From positions 1 through 64,000 of the forward strand of contig JARLGV010000004.1 in the NCBI GenBank assembly GCA_031292555.1: 64,000 bases of DNA. Reading direction: 5' to 3'. The notes below the pieces were generated by a model. The model saw nothing but the letters and a program-made list of their open reading frames with translations. It did not search any database and was not told the origin of the DNA. The position numbers and the translations under genes were made by a program. How positions within the stretch are numbered: the first letter of the stretch is position 1; the number at the start of each line of letters is the position of its first letter. Source of the DNA: Fimbriimonas sp. Lineage in GTDB: Bacteria; Armatimonadota; Fimbriimonadia; Fimbriimonadales; Fimbriimonadaceae. Shown here piece after piece: positions 9,701 to 17,374 of this stretch.

Positions 9701-11299
9701 GACGACGGTCGCTGGGACCTGGGCGTGAGCTCCGCTTGACGACAGATTGATAGTCATACCACCCGTCCCGGCGGCAGAACTGATCGTCACCGTACCCGCA
9801 CTCGTATATCCTCCGACGAGGCTTGTCGGATTGAGACTCAGCCCACTCACCGATGGCGGGTTAACCGTCAAAGTGGCCGTTTTCGTAGTGCCGGAATAGG
9901 TTGCCGAAATCGTCACGGACTGGCTGGAACTCACGAAGGAGTGGGTCACGGCAAACGTGGCCGAAGTCTTCCCAGCTGGAACCGTCACATTGGCTGGCAC
10001 CGAGGCAGCCGACGGGTTCGAACTCGTCAGCGTCACGACCGCCCCCGAAGGACCTGCCTGGCCGCTGAGCGAGACCGTGCCCGTAACCGTTGTAGACGAT
10101 CCGCCGACTACCGTCGTCGGCGAAACGGAAACTCCACTGAGAACGGCCGGATTCACCGTCACGGTGGCCGTCTGCGAGCTAGAGCTCAGAGTCGCGGTAA
10201 CCGTGGCAACGACTTGCGAATCGACGCCCGCTGTCGTAAGGCTGAAAGTCGCGGAAGTCGAACCCGTGGTAAACGTCACGTTCGACGGACCGGTGATCGC
10301 TGCACTAGTTGACGAAATCGTGACCACGGTATTTGCGGCCGCCTTCGAACTCAGGGTTAGGGTTCCGGTGGAAGTTGCGCCTCCGACGACCGTAGTCGGA
10401 CTTAATGTGAACCCAGTAATCGTCGGCGCCTGGACCAAAACGGTGGTCGTGACTGTCGTGCCTCCCGAAGTGGCGCTGATCGTCACCGTCGTATCCGCTG
10501 CCACGGCCACGGTCGTAATGGCAAAGGTCGCGGAAGAATGACCGCTTTGTACGATGGCGGACGCCGGGACTTTCAACGCAGCGTTATTGCTCGAAAGCGT
10601 AACCGTATCGCCGTCGGAAGCAATCGAAGAAAGCGTTACGGTGCCGGTAGACGTACCGCCGCCAACAACCGTGCTCGGCGTGGCTGAGACGCTCGATACC
10701 ACAACATTCGAAGCTGGAGTGCCAAGAGCATAGAAAGCATGGGGAACGTCGTTTTCGTTAAAGTCGGTCCCCACATAGAGGACGCCATCGGCGCCGATCG
10801 CGGGCGTTTGGGCTCCGTTGAAGGTGGGCGATGTCCAGGTCGCTTGACCGTTGGGGGTGACCGCTTGGATCACTCCGTGGGATTGAGAGATCGTGTCACC
10901 GTAGGTATCTGCCCAGTAGATGGTGCCGTCCGACGCGATAGCAGGCGGCCCGTAGAAGCCATTGTAGTTGCCGACCGTCTTCCACTTGACCGATCCTTTC
11001 GTGTTCAGCGCATAGAGGCCGTTCGTGGTCGTCTGAGTAGGACGCTCGTAGTGTGTATAGCAAACATAGATCGTTCCATCCGAACCGACGGAAGGCGACG
11101 AATAGGTGGTGTCCCCATTGTTGAACGTCCAGACAAGCGTGCCGGAGGGAGTAAATTCCTCCACCTTGTTCGTCGATTGCGTCGGCGAGGACGCCACGAT
11201 ATTCCCGCCTGGAACAATGACTGGCGAAGACCAGGTGAAGGGCACGAAGCTGCTCGCTCCGTACTGCATCCTCCAATTCTGGACACCCGAAGAGGTCAC
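6719..11299 (-). CDS. Giant Ig-like repeat protein with PQQ-like propeller remnant at N-terminus
   Basis: 1526 residues. The first 200 or so are PQQ/quinoprotein-like propeller repeats (SDGTIYVCYTHYE, ASDGTIYWADTYGD, GADGVLYVGTDF). Fourteen Ig-like domains of about 85-95 residues follow, each with xxSPTSVVGG at the start, a GAVVxLSSSN strand, VPAGxTSATF and a terminal TLTVNP-like strand. From domain 5 onward two subtypes alternate (PAPxGG with a Cys in the last strand, and xAGPSG), giving a two-domain super-repeat. Its true N-terminus lies in the frameshifted fragment 11368-11958, so this ORF probably starts inside the original gene and lacks a signal peptide. An extracellular or surface stalk protein is likely; ligand unknown. 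Confidence 0.8.
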   Translation of the reverse strand: MTSSGVQNWRMQYGASSFVPFTWSSPVIVPGGNIVASSPTQSTNKVEEFTPSGTLVWTFNNGDTTYSSPSVGSDGTIYVCYTHYERPTQTTTNGLYALNTKGSVKWKTVGNYNGFYGPPAIASDGTIYWADTYGDTISQSHGVIQAVTPNGQATWTSPTFNGAQTPAIGADGVLYVGTDFNENDVPHAFYALGTPASNVVVSSVSATPSTVVGGGTSTGTVTLSSIASDGDTVTLSSNNAALKVPASAIVQSGHSSATFAITTVAVAADTTVTISATSGGTTVTTTVLVQAPTITGFTLSPTTVVGGATSTGTLTLSSKAAANTVVTISSTSAAITGPSNVTFTTGSTSATFSLTTAGVDSQVVATVTATLSSSSQTATVTVNPAVLSGVSVSPTTVVGGSSTTVTGTVSLSGQAGPSGAVVTLTSSNPSAASVPANVTVPAGKTSATFAVTHSFVSSSQSVTISATYSGTTKTATLTVNPPSVSGLSLNPTSLVGGYTSAGTVTISSAAGTGGMTINLSSSGAHAQVPATVVIASGATSATFTVMTSVVSSSETLTITASAAGTQQTANLTITPMTVVSVTTSPTSIVGGDYPNGTVTISGPAPPSGTVVNLSANNASVVPPATVTVPSGATTVTFLVPTKGVDSNTPVTITAGLGSSTATCTLTLLPAAVLSVEVSPTSVLGGSSTTVTGTVDLNGKAGPSGVVVTLTSSNTNAATVPTTVTVAAASAHGTFTVTTFAVSTPQSVTLPAAARGKSATTVLTVNPQTLSSISVSPSSVVGGNNSTGTITLAGPAPTGGAVVSLSSSSSSATVPGTVTVAAGSTTATFAVVTKGVDASTPVTLTATGSAAKTCTLTVLPAGVQSLSVSPSTVLGGASATGTVNLNGQAGPSGSVVTLSSSNTSAVTVPSSMTVSATMTQGTFPVATLAVATTQTVTITATCQGQSSTATITVNPNAALASLSVSPTSIVGGDYPTGTVTLVNPAPTGGAVVAITSSNSSQVPSTSVTVPSGATSATFLVPTKGVDANVTLTLTATSGVFTKTCTLTLNPAWVASVTVSPTSVVGGIGLAVTGTINLNGQAGPSGTVVTLSSSDPSVVVVPATATVAGLTVHGTFAITTNAVATTETVTITATCRGKSSTTTLTVNPTVSVASLSVSPTSIIGGNATTGTVTLSGVAPAGGAVVSITSSDSSQVPSKSVTVAAGAASATFSLPTNGVDANSTVTVTATYGAFSKSCSLTVLQAGLLSVVTDPSTVIGGYACGGYVELTGWAGPSGAVVSLSSSNPSLASVPSTFTVPAGAATAGPFTISVPTVTTTQTVTITASYLGATATATLTITPGGLASYTVSPTGIVGANSPTGTVTLTGPAPSGGAVVTLSSPSSFFSGPRTVTVTAGATSTSFLVGTMGVDTTTPITLQATLGVTTKSCLLTLWAAWVDSVSLSSSSVSGGASVGGTVTLNGWGGPSGAVVSLTSSDTTVATVPATVTVGTNLRRQTFTVNTSSVTTTKTVTITATRLGKSSTVTLTVNP

Positions 11300-11367
11300 T
11301 GAGTAAAGATAGCCGTCACCGGACCCAAAGTAGACAGTACCGTCGCTTGCGATTGCCGGCGGGCCGC

Positions 11368-11958
11368 TTATCGGCCCTCCCGTCGGGAAACTCCATTCAA
11401 GGCCCCTCCGGAACTAACGCCATACATCGTTCCTAGAAACGTCTTGCTATTGGGATCAGTCGATCCTACATAGACCGAGTTATCCGCGCCTATGGTCGGC
11501 GACGTGAACGTCGCACCGGGCTCAGCGAACGACCATAGGGTCGTACCGCTCGGATTCATGGCTACTAAGTTGCAGTTCCCACTGATCGAGGTATCCGGAA
11601 CATAGAGCGTGCCATCATAGCCGATCGTCAATCCCGTTCCGCTCACCGGAAACGCACTGCCACCGTACCATTTGGTCGTCCCGTCCGGATTGAGCGCCCT
11701 CACGCCCGTTTGGTCGGTTGTATAGATCGTGCCATCAGCGGCGACGACCGGTGCATATACGCTAAATGGAATGCTCCAACGAACCAAGCCGTTGGACCCG
11801 CTGCCAACGCCGACGCCCGTGTTGCTGACGTTGTTGCTGAACTTTGGCCACGGAGCACCGGGCTGCACGCCGCCTCCGCCGCTCTATCCATCTGACCAAT
11901 CGCGTTTAGCGTCAAACAGGCCGACGGCGGCAACTGTGAGCCAGTATTTTACAGACAT
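11368..11958 (-). pseudogene. 5' fragment of the PQQ-Ig gene, frame-disrupted
   Basis: The original gene very likely starts at the ATG at 11958, with GGGGAGA just upstream. Reading this frame gives MSVKYWLTVAAVGLFDAKRD and then a TAG (11886-11884). After it the frame is open again from 11883 and encodes PQQ-like repeats (VVAADGTIYTTDQTG, TIGYDGTLYVPD, TIGADNSVYVGSTD) down to a stop at 11368. Shifting by one base near 11925 restores a good signal peptide (SACLTLNAIGQ), suggesting a +1 and then a -1 change around the TAG. A further missing G near 11394-11398 (ALNG for ALEWSFPTGGP) disconnects it from the 1526-residue ORF. Three lesions suggest decay, though sequencing error cannot be excluded. 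Confidence 0.7.
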
Positions 11959-12196
11959 TTGTCTCCCCTCAATAAAGCCACTTACATTATCCGTCCGTAT
12001 CAGACAAACTCGATCGAATAACGCAAGTTTGCCAGGATACACTTGCGTCCTGGGGTAGCGTGTGCACACATTTATACAAGAACCTTGTCTTGGCGCAAAT
12101 CACGGTTTGGGTAGGGCAAAGGCCCCATTCGGTCCCTTTCGCCGTTAAGTTGCGTCCCTTTCATCCGAGAATTACGGTTTCCATCTCCGCGCTCCG

Positions 12197-12452
12197 TCAG
12201 AGAAACCCTGGCGATAGCATCGCGATCATGAAGCTGACCTGGTCCAGCCATTCCTCAAGTACGGCTCTCCAGCGCTGGCCCGCCTGTATCTCCCGGTCGA
12301 TGAAGATGCGGCAGTCTCGTTTCCACCGAGTTTGCATCTCCAACTCGAGCGCTTCGTGGAACTTTGAGACATAGCCCGTTTTGTCGTCGATGCGAGCATA
12401 GCTGAGGAATGCGTCGCAGTTCGTTTGCTTCTTTTGCGTCGCTCGAACTCCT
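12197..12452 (-). pseudogene. TIR-domain remnant
   Basis: An open frame of about 84 codons without a standard start, bounded by a TAA at 12455-12453 and a TGA at 12199-12197. The translation contains CDAFLSYARIDD, FHEALELEMQTR, CRIFIDREIQAGQRWR and LDQVSFMIAMLSPGFL. These match the first half to two thirds of a bacterial TIR domain in order (strand A with xFLSYAxxD, strand B RIFIDREI, then xxxMIxxLSPxFL). The usual continuation (SEYCxxEW) is absent and TIR domains are normally about 130-150 residues, so this is a truncated relic of a TIR effector or receptor. It lies 230 bp downstream of tRNA-Lys. Confidence 0.7.
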
Positions 12453-12645
12453 TAGTCAAGATCGCCTAAGCCTTTGGTCTATTGGCTAATAAAAGGCTCC
12501 GCCTCCAGGAAAAGGCAGGCTCGACAGGAAGATCTCGGGGTGATCTTCAGCGTCGGCCCGGTTTCCCGTTGCAGCAAGGAGCCCAAAGCCAAGTGGCTTG
12601 ACCAAAGGGGTCTTGAACAGAAGCTTGCCACTGAGCCAAAACAAC

Positions 12646-12672
12646 AAAACCCCGCCTTTCGGGCGGGGTTCT
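12646..12672 (-). terminator. Rho-independent terminator of tRNA-Lys
   Basis: In the minus direction a CCCCGCC-(CGAAA-type loop)-GGCGGGG stem is followed by TTTTGTTGTTTT. It starts about 13 bp after the 3' end of the tRNA gene, the right place and orientation to end its transcript. Confidence 0.8.
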
Positions 12673-12684
12673 GAACCTAAAACT

Positions 12685-12760
<76 letters not shown>

Positions 12761-12881
12761 AAGCTCGAATAATGTACCACACGAGTGGGTGGTGGGTGCT
12801 AGGTTTTGGAGCCTGTCCTTCAAGCTCTTTTGTCCGGGCCGGCTTTCCGGGCTACACTGCGGAGTAGTTGTGGGGGTCAAG

Positions 12882-13895
12882 ATGTTGAATCTGCGGTTGC
12901 TTCGGTTGGGTATGGTGGGTGTCCTCTTGGCGCCCTATGCGGTGGTCCTGGCCCAGGGATTGTCGACAATCGACCTTGTGAAGGGGAATTACGGCAAGTA
13001 TGCGACGAGCCTCAAGTTGGCGGATCTGCCAGAGGACTATGCAGCGGTGAAACTCTCGCTGTCGTCCAGCACCGATCCCATCTCCTCCCTCTTGCCGCTC
13101 TTCAGCATGGGAAACCGGGGAAACGACAAAGATCTGGCCGCCAAGTATCGATATGTCCAGTGCTACTGGACCAACGGCGATACCGTACGGTCGATGAATC
13201 GGGAGTTCCTGGTCACCTATAAGCTCGATGTCGAATGGATGGAGATCTTGTCCCAAAGCGGGATCGACAACGCGAATAGCCTTAACGCGACCAAGACGAA
13301 GGCGCCGGAACCGGTGCTCAAGATCAATCTGGTCGCCATGGATTCCATCCTGGGCGTGAGTCCCTGCCCCGAGATGAAGAAGCAAGTGCTCCTCAGCCTG
13401 TACGGTGTGCCGGACTGGCAGATCGATCCTCCTGGGAGAGTGCAAGCCCAACAGGCGGCAACCCTGTCGAACGTCAAGCAGATCGGCCTTGGGTTGATCA
13501 TGTACTCCGGCGATTGGGATGACAATCTTCCCTACACCCAAGACTCAAAGTCAACCTGGTACGTCATCTATCCCTACGTCAAGAATCTGGGCATCTTCAA
13601 GACCCTGAACCCGAACGGGGGGATGATCCGATTCAATATGGGCGTCTCGGGAGCCGTTGAATCGTCCATATCGTCCCCGGCCGACACCGTTCTGCTTTAC
13701 GAAACCGAACCGTGGCCGGACGGACGTCGCGTGGTGGCCTTCTGCGACGGGCATGCGAAGCTTGTCACTCAAGAGGCATGGGCGGAGATTTCCAAGCACT
13801 TGACGCCAACCGGAATCAAGCGGCCCAAGAAACCGCTTCCCACAACCTATGACGCGGAGTTCGACAAACTGAAGCCGCCGGCCGGCGGTCACTAG
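12882..13895 (+). CDS. Secreted protein with DUF1559-like (pseudopilin-type) C-terminal region
   Basis: 337 residues from the ATG at 12882, chosen for the signal peptide (MLNLRLLRLGMVGV..., likely VLA|QG) and the GGGGGT upstream; longer frames to 12789 precede the signal with unlikely sequence. Residues about 30-180 are an unrecognised helical domain. Residues about 185-330 show QQAATLSNVKQIGLGLIMYS, an Asp-rich turn (GDWDDNLP) and FCDGHAKLV, which recur in the DUF1559 / type II secretion G-like proteins of Planctomycetes and Armatimonadota. There the unit follows an N-methylated prepilin helix; here it follows a normal signal peptide and extra domain, so the protein is probably soluble or surface attached and not a pilin. 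Confidence 0.6.
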   Translation: MLNLRLLRLGMVGVLLAPYAVVLAQGLSTIDLVKGNYGKYATSLKLADLPEDYAAVKLSLSSSTDPISSLLPLFSMGNRGNDKDLAAKYRYVQCYWTNGDTVRSMNREFLVTYKLDVEWMEILSQSGIDNANSLNATKTKAPEPVLKINLVAMDSILGVSPCPEMKKQVLLSLYGVPDWQIDPPGRVQAQQAATLSNVKQIGLGLIMYSGDWDDNLPYTQDSKSTWYVIYPYVKNLGIFKTLNPNGGMIRFNMGVSGAVESSISSPADTVLLYETEPWPDGRRVVAFCDGHAKLVTQEAWAEISKHLTPTGIKRPKKPLPTTYDAEFDKLKPPAGGH

Positions 13896-13949
13896 CCGAC
13901 TCGGCGCCTAAGGTGCCCCGATCGATGCCGTCGCCATCGCTCGGGGCTG

Positions 13950-13955
13950 TAAAAT
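13950..13955 (+). promoter_or_regulatory. -10-like hexamer just before a start codon
   Basis: TAAAAT ends 7 nt before the ATG at 13963, with no Shine-Dalgarno in between. No clear -35 is seen. Suggests leaderless transcription. Confidence 0.4.
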
Positions 13956-13962
13956 CTGCGGC

Positions 13963-14493
13963 ATGCCCTTCTCCATCCGCCAGGCTTCCGGCGCAGACTC
14001 TCCAGGCATCGTCGACGTGATCCGTGCAGTCTTCGACGAGTACGAATTCACTTGGGAGCCGGAGGGCTACCATGCCGACCTCTATGCCCTGGACGCTCAC
14101 TACGACGGCGTATGCGACCGCTTTTTCGTGGCCGAGATCGAAGGGCGAATCGTAGGCACGATCGCGCTTGAGACGTTTGAACCGATTCCAGGAGTGTCCG
14201 GTTCGGTACCCGTTATCGACGGTTTCTATCGGGTCGCGGGTTCTGACTGCTCCCTCGAGCGGCTCTACGTCCATCCAGATGCCCGCCGGCAAGGGGTCGG
14301 TCAGGCGTTGACCGAGCATATCATTGCCTTGGCCCAAGCCGAGGGCCGCAAACAGATGGAAATCTGGAGCGACAAGCGATTCGGGGACGCTCACCGGCTG
14401 TACGGCCGGTTCGGCGCGGCAGTCGTCGGCGACCGTATCTGCCACGATCCCGACCAGAGCCCCGAATGGGGCCTGGCGATTCCGCTCGCCTAG
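13963..14493 (+). CDS. GNAT family N-acetyltransferase
   Basis: 176 residues, normal for GNAT. The acetyl-CoA-binding motif A is clear: LERLYVHPDARRQGVGQAL (about 105-124; the R/Q-x-x-G-x-G/A signature is RRQGVGQA). It follows strand 4 (VAEIEGRIVGTIALETF) and precedes a helix and the C-terminal strand containing IWSDKRFGDAHRLYGRFG. The N-terminus (FSIRQASGADSPGIVDVIRAVFDEYEF) is the standard substrate-side helix pair. The acceptor cannot be predicted. It stands alone between the pseudopilin-like gene and the convergent Spy-like gene. Its start codon follows a -10-like TAAAAT by 7 nt. Confidence 0.85.
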   Translation: MPFSIRQASGADSPGIVDVIRAVFDEYEFTWEPEGYHADLYALDAHYDGVCDRFFVAEIEGRIVGTIALETFEPIPGVSGSVPVIDGFYRVAGSDCSLERLYVHPDARRQGVGQALTEHIIALAQAEGRKQMEIWSDKRFGDAHRLYGRFGAAVVGDRICHDPDQSPEWGLAIPLA

Positions 14494-14582
14494 TAGCGAG
14501 CCGAGGTGCGGCCTGACACTAGCTTGTGCCCTACTGGCGGACTCACTGGGTCCCTGCGGAGCGCCCCCTAGCCCACGGAACT

Positions 14583-14611
14583 GCCCTCTCCTTCGCGAAA
14601 AGAGAGAGGGC
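14583..14611. terminator. Hairpin downstream of the acetyltransferase gene
   Basis: GCCCTCTC (14583-14590) pairs perfectly with GAGAGGGC (14604-14611), with more pairing inside around TTCGCGAA. It has no U-tract. It lies between two convergent genes and may end or protect transcripts from either side; a dispersed repeat is the alternative. Confidence 0.4.
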
Positions 14612-14704
14612 ACGCGATTGCCGGTTTGATGCCATCCCGCTGTTTCGCCTGCAACCGATGGTGCGCTCTGCGACCTCGTTTCAGGGCCCTATCGCCCTAG
14701 GAAA

Positions 14705-15136
14705 CTAGTTGCCTCCGGGTTTGCCGGCTCCTGCGCCTGCGGCTGCCTTGTTCTTGGCTCTGGCTTCCTTCATGAGTTGGGTGAACTGCTTGACCTGGTC
14801 TTTGGTGAGGATCGCGCGGATTGCCGCTTGGTTGGCTTTACGGATCTCCTTGCTCTTGGTTTTCGCATCCTCTTTCGTGATCTTCCCGGCTTTGACGTCG
14901 GCTCTGACGGCTTTGACTTCACTGGCAGCCTTCGCGATCTGAGCTTTGATCTTCGACTTCTGGTCCTCGGTCAGGTTCAGTTTGTTGAGGATTGTCAGGA
15001 GGTTCTGCTGGCGCTTGGCCTGGGCGATGCCTGCCTTCGGCGTTCCTCCTTGGAGTCCGGCCGCCTGGGCGGAGGCGGATGCAACCACGCTGAACGCGGC
15101 GGCAACGACGATTAGGGTGCTTAGAATCTTCTTCAT
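14705..15136 (-). CDS. Spy/CpxP-like periplasmic LTxxQ protein
   Basis: 143 residues from the ATG at 15136, which begins a typical Sec signal (MKKILSTLIVVAAAFSVVAS..., likely ASA|QA). The mature part is highly charged and helical, with two LTxxQ-type motifs, LTEDQKSKIKAQI and LTKDQVKQFTQL, the hallmark of the Spy/CpxP fold (small periplasmic chaperone-like helical cradle). The C-terminus is an Ala/Lys/Gly-rich tail. The longer frame to 15220 would bury the signal peptide and is rejected. No two-component system is adjacent, so envelope-stress regulation as in CpxP is not implied. Confidence 0.75.
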   Translation of the reverse strand: MKKILSTLIVVAAAFSVVASASAQAAGLQGGTPKAGIAQAKRQQNLLTILNKLNLTEDQKSKIKAQIAKAASEVKAVRADVKAGKITKEDAKTKSKEIRKANQAAIRAILTKDQVKQFTQLMKEARAKNKAAAGAGAGKPGGN

Positions 15137-15284
15137 AGGGGTTCTCTTAATTGTTAAGCCCGGACGGAATGCACGCTCCGGTGCGACTGACCGCAGGCCG
15201 ATGAGGCTAAACGAATACAACGCCCGAAAGTTCGGTACCGGTTGAACCTACCGGCGACTTCCACACGATTTCCATCCGATCCTC

Positions 15285-15290
15285 TAGAAT
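15285..15290 (+). promoter_or_regulatory. -10-like hexamer just before a start codon
   Basis: TAGAAT ends 6 nt before the ATG at 15297. The intervening TGCAGG could be a weak ribosome site but is too close for a normal leader. Confidence 0.4.
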
Positions 15291-15296
15291 TGCAGG

Positions 15297-16193
15297 ATGC
15301 GAGTCCCAAGTCATCACATGCCCTGCTGGCAGTTGGTCACCCTCGTTGGCGTGGTCTCGTCCGCATGCTCCGCCAAACCCAATATGGACACTTCCCTACC
15401 AAGTCCATCGCAGTCGACACCGACTAAACAATTCACCACTATAACGTTCGCCCATCCATCTGGAGTGGCCCTTTCCCTCGACCTGTTCAAACCGAACGGC
15501 AAAAGGAACCTTCACCGGGGAATCCTGCTGATCCACGGTGGTGGATGGGTCGGTGGAATCCGCGGCGAGATGACGGACATCGGGACCCTGCTAGCTCAGA
15601 AGGGCTTTACGTGTGCCTCCGTCGACTATCGGTTCGCACCGAAATGGCCCTGGCCGGCTCAACTGGAAGACGTGCAGCAGGCGGTCCGATTCATGCGCGC
15701 CCACGCCACCGAATGGGGCATCGATCCGAACCACATCGGCGCTTCGGGAATCAGTGCCGGAGGGCACCTTTCGGCGTTTCTTGCCACCACCTATCCGCCG
15801 GGAGCTTCCACGCAAGTCCAAGCAGCCGGCTGCATTTCAAGCATTGACGACCTAAACCTGCCGCTGACACCGGAGGGCGAAACCTACCACATCGTCCAAA
15901 AACTCCTTGGCGAAACTTCAGTGCCAGATCGTGAGCGGCGAACGAAGGCAAGCCCAATCACCTTTTTCGATCGCCGTACGTCGCCGATCCTGTTCATCCA
16001 AGGCAAACAGGATCCTCTCGTCCCATCAGAGCAGACAGCGGTCGCAGTGGCGAAGCTCAAGTCGCTCAAAGTAGCCACCGATGCCATCTACGTGGACGGC
16101 ATGCAGCACGGGATCAATGCATCGGAGCCCAGACAAGCCAAAGCGCTGGAAGCCATGGCGGACTGGATGACCAAACACTTAGCCGTCCGATAG
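15297..16193 (+). CDS. Alpha/beta-hydrolase esterase, probable lipoprotein
   Basis: 298 residues. An N-terminal hydrophobic segment ends in a lipobox-like VVSSAC (Cys about 24), suggesting lipid anchoring. The hydrolase domain (about 45-298) has the HGGGW oxyanion motif (about 80), the nucleophile elbow GISAGG (about 150, Ser nucleophile in GxSxG), the acid Asp in QGKQDPLVPS (about 240) and the catalytic His in DGMQHGIN (about 269). This is the HSL / BD-FAE-type esterase and lipase arrangement. The order and spacing are intact, so activity is likely; substrate unknown. It ends 11 bp from the convergent carA gene. A -10-like TAGAAT ends 6 nt before the start. Confidence 0.8.
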   Translation: MRVPSHHMPCWQLVTLVGVVSSACSAKPNMDTSLPSPSQSTPTKQFTTITFAHPSGVALSLDLFKPNGKRNLHRGILLIHGGGWVGGIRGEMTDIGTLLAQKGFTCASVDYRFAPKWPWPAQLEDVQQAVRFMRAHATEWGIDPNHIGASGISAGGHLSAFLATTYPPGASTQVQAAGCISSIDDLNLPLTPEGETYHIVQKLLGETSVPDRERRTKASPITFFDRRTSPILFIQGKQDPLVPSEQTAVAVAKLKSLKVATDAIYVDGMQHGINASEPRQAKALEAMADWMTKHLAVR

Positions 16194-16204
16194 GCGCACG
16201 TCGT

Positions 16205-17317
16205 TCAGGACGCTTTTCGGTACTGCTGCATCTTCTCGACGAAGTCGGCGAAGTAGGGGCGGGAATCCCATGGGCCAGGCGCCGCTTCCGGATGGTACTG
16301 GATACTGTTGGCATCCTGGTCCTTGATCCGGATGCCCTCGACGGTGCCGTCGTTGAGGTTCAATTGCGTGACCTCGGCGCCGGTGCCGGACAAGGAATTT
16401 GGATCGACGGCATAGCCGTGGTTCTGGCTCGTTATCGTTACCTTGCCGGAGAGTAGGTCCTTCACCGGATGATTCGATCCACGATGCCCAAACTTGAGTT
16501 TGTAGGTGTGACCGCCGACTGCATGGCACAGAAGCTGATTGCCAAGGCATATCCCGAACATCGGCCGACGACCAATGAGATCCTTTACCGTTTGAACCAC
16601 CGGACTTAGGCGCTGCGGATCTCCTGGCCCCGGACTCAGCAGAATGCCGTCTGGGCTATAGGACATCACTTCGTCGGCAGAAGCGGTGGCGGGAACCACG
16701 ATCGGAACACATCCTGCTTTCCAGAACCGGCGCAGGATGTTGTATTTCAGGCCACAGTCGATAACGACCAGCCGAACACGCGCTGGGTCGTCCGGTTCGC
16801 CGATCTCTTGCTTCCCTTCCCGGCCCCACTTGTATGGACCTGCAGTTGTGACGTCGTATACGAAATCGGTGTCGTCGTAGCCTTGGACACTCGCCAGCCG
16901 GGCTTTGCCGGCTTCCATGTCGTCGCAGATGCAGCCCATCGTGACGCCAGCGGTTCGAATCCTCTTGGTAATCGCGCGGGTGTCCAGCCCTTGGATACCG
17001 ACTTTGTTGCGCTCCTTTAAGAGTTGATCCACGCTGCGGGTGGCCCGCCAGTTGCTTGGCACTTCACAAGCCTCTTTGACGATAAGGCCGGTAGGCTGAA
17101 TGCGATCCGACTCAAAGTCGTCGTCGTTGATCCCATAGTTCCCGATAAGCGGATAGGTGAGAAGAACGATCTGACCCGCGTAGCTGGGATCGGTCAGAAT
17201 CTCCTGGTACCCGGTCATTCCGGTGTTGAAAACAACTTCGCCGACCGTTTCGCCCGAGGCTCCGAGTGGTTGGCCGGTATATACGGTTCCGTCGCTGAGG
17301 ATCAGGTAACGCTTCAA
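16205..17317 (-). CDS. carA: Carbamoyl-phosphate synthase small subunit
   Basis: 370 residues, the usual length. It provides ammonia from glutamine to the large subunit for carbamoyl phosphate used in pyrimidine and arginine synthesis. The N-terminal CarA domain is recognised by LSDGTVYTGQPLG and VVFNTGMTGYQEILTDPSYAGQ. The C-terminal class I glutamine amidotransferase domain has the nucleophile in FGICLGNQLL, GGHTYKLKFGHRG, and the His/Glu pair in YHPEAAPGP, so the triad is complete. It is the third gene of the purF / mutase-like / carA unit, 57 bp after the preceding stop. carB is not in the window. Confidence 0.97.
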   Translation of the reverse strand: MKRYLILSDGTVYTGQPLGASGETVGEVVFNTGMTGYQEILTDPSYAGQIVLLTYPLIGNYGINDDDFESDRIQPTGLIVKEACEVPSNWRATRSVDQLLKERNKVGIQGLDTRAITKRIRTAGVTMGCICDDMEAGKARLASVQGYDDTDFVYDVTTAGPYKWGREGKQEIGEPDDPARVRLVVIDCGLKYNILRRFWKAGCVPIVVPATASADEVMSYSPDGILLSPGPGDPQRLSPVVQTVKDLIGRRPMFGICLGNQLLCHAVGGHTYKLKFGHRGSNHPVKDLLSGKVTITSQNHGYAVDPNSLSGTGAEVTQLNLNDGTVEGIRIKDQDANSIQYHPEAAPGPWDSRPYFADFVEKMQQYRKAS

Positions 17318-17374
17318 TCTAGAGGCAGAGGATACCCGTTCCCGCCACCCTCGCGAAAATGCCTATGCTTGAGA

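Noticed and set aside
6719-11299. CRISPR or tandem DNA repeat array
   Set aside because: The repetition is at protein level in domains of about 85-95 residues with diverged DNA; there are no short identical repeats with unique spacers.
12226-12459. 77-residue Ser/Arg-rich protein on the minus strand
   Set aside because: The neighbouring frame (12197-12452) encodes recognisable TIR motifs, so this is its shadow.
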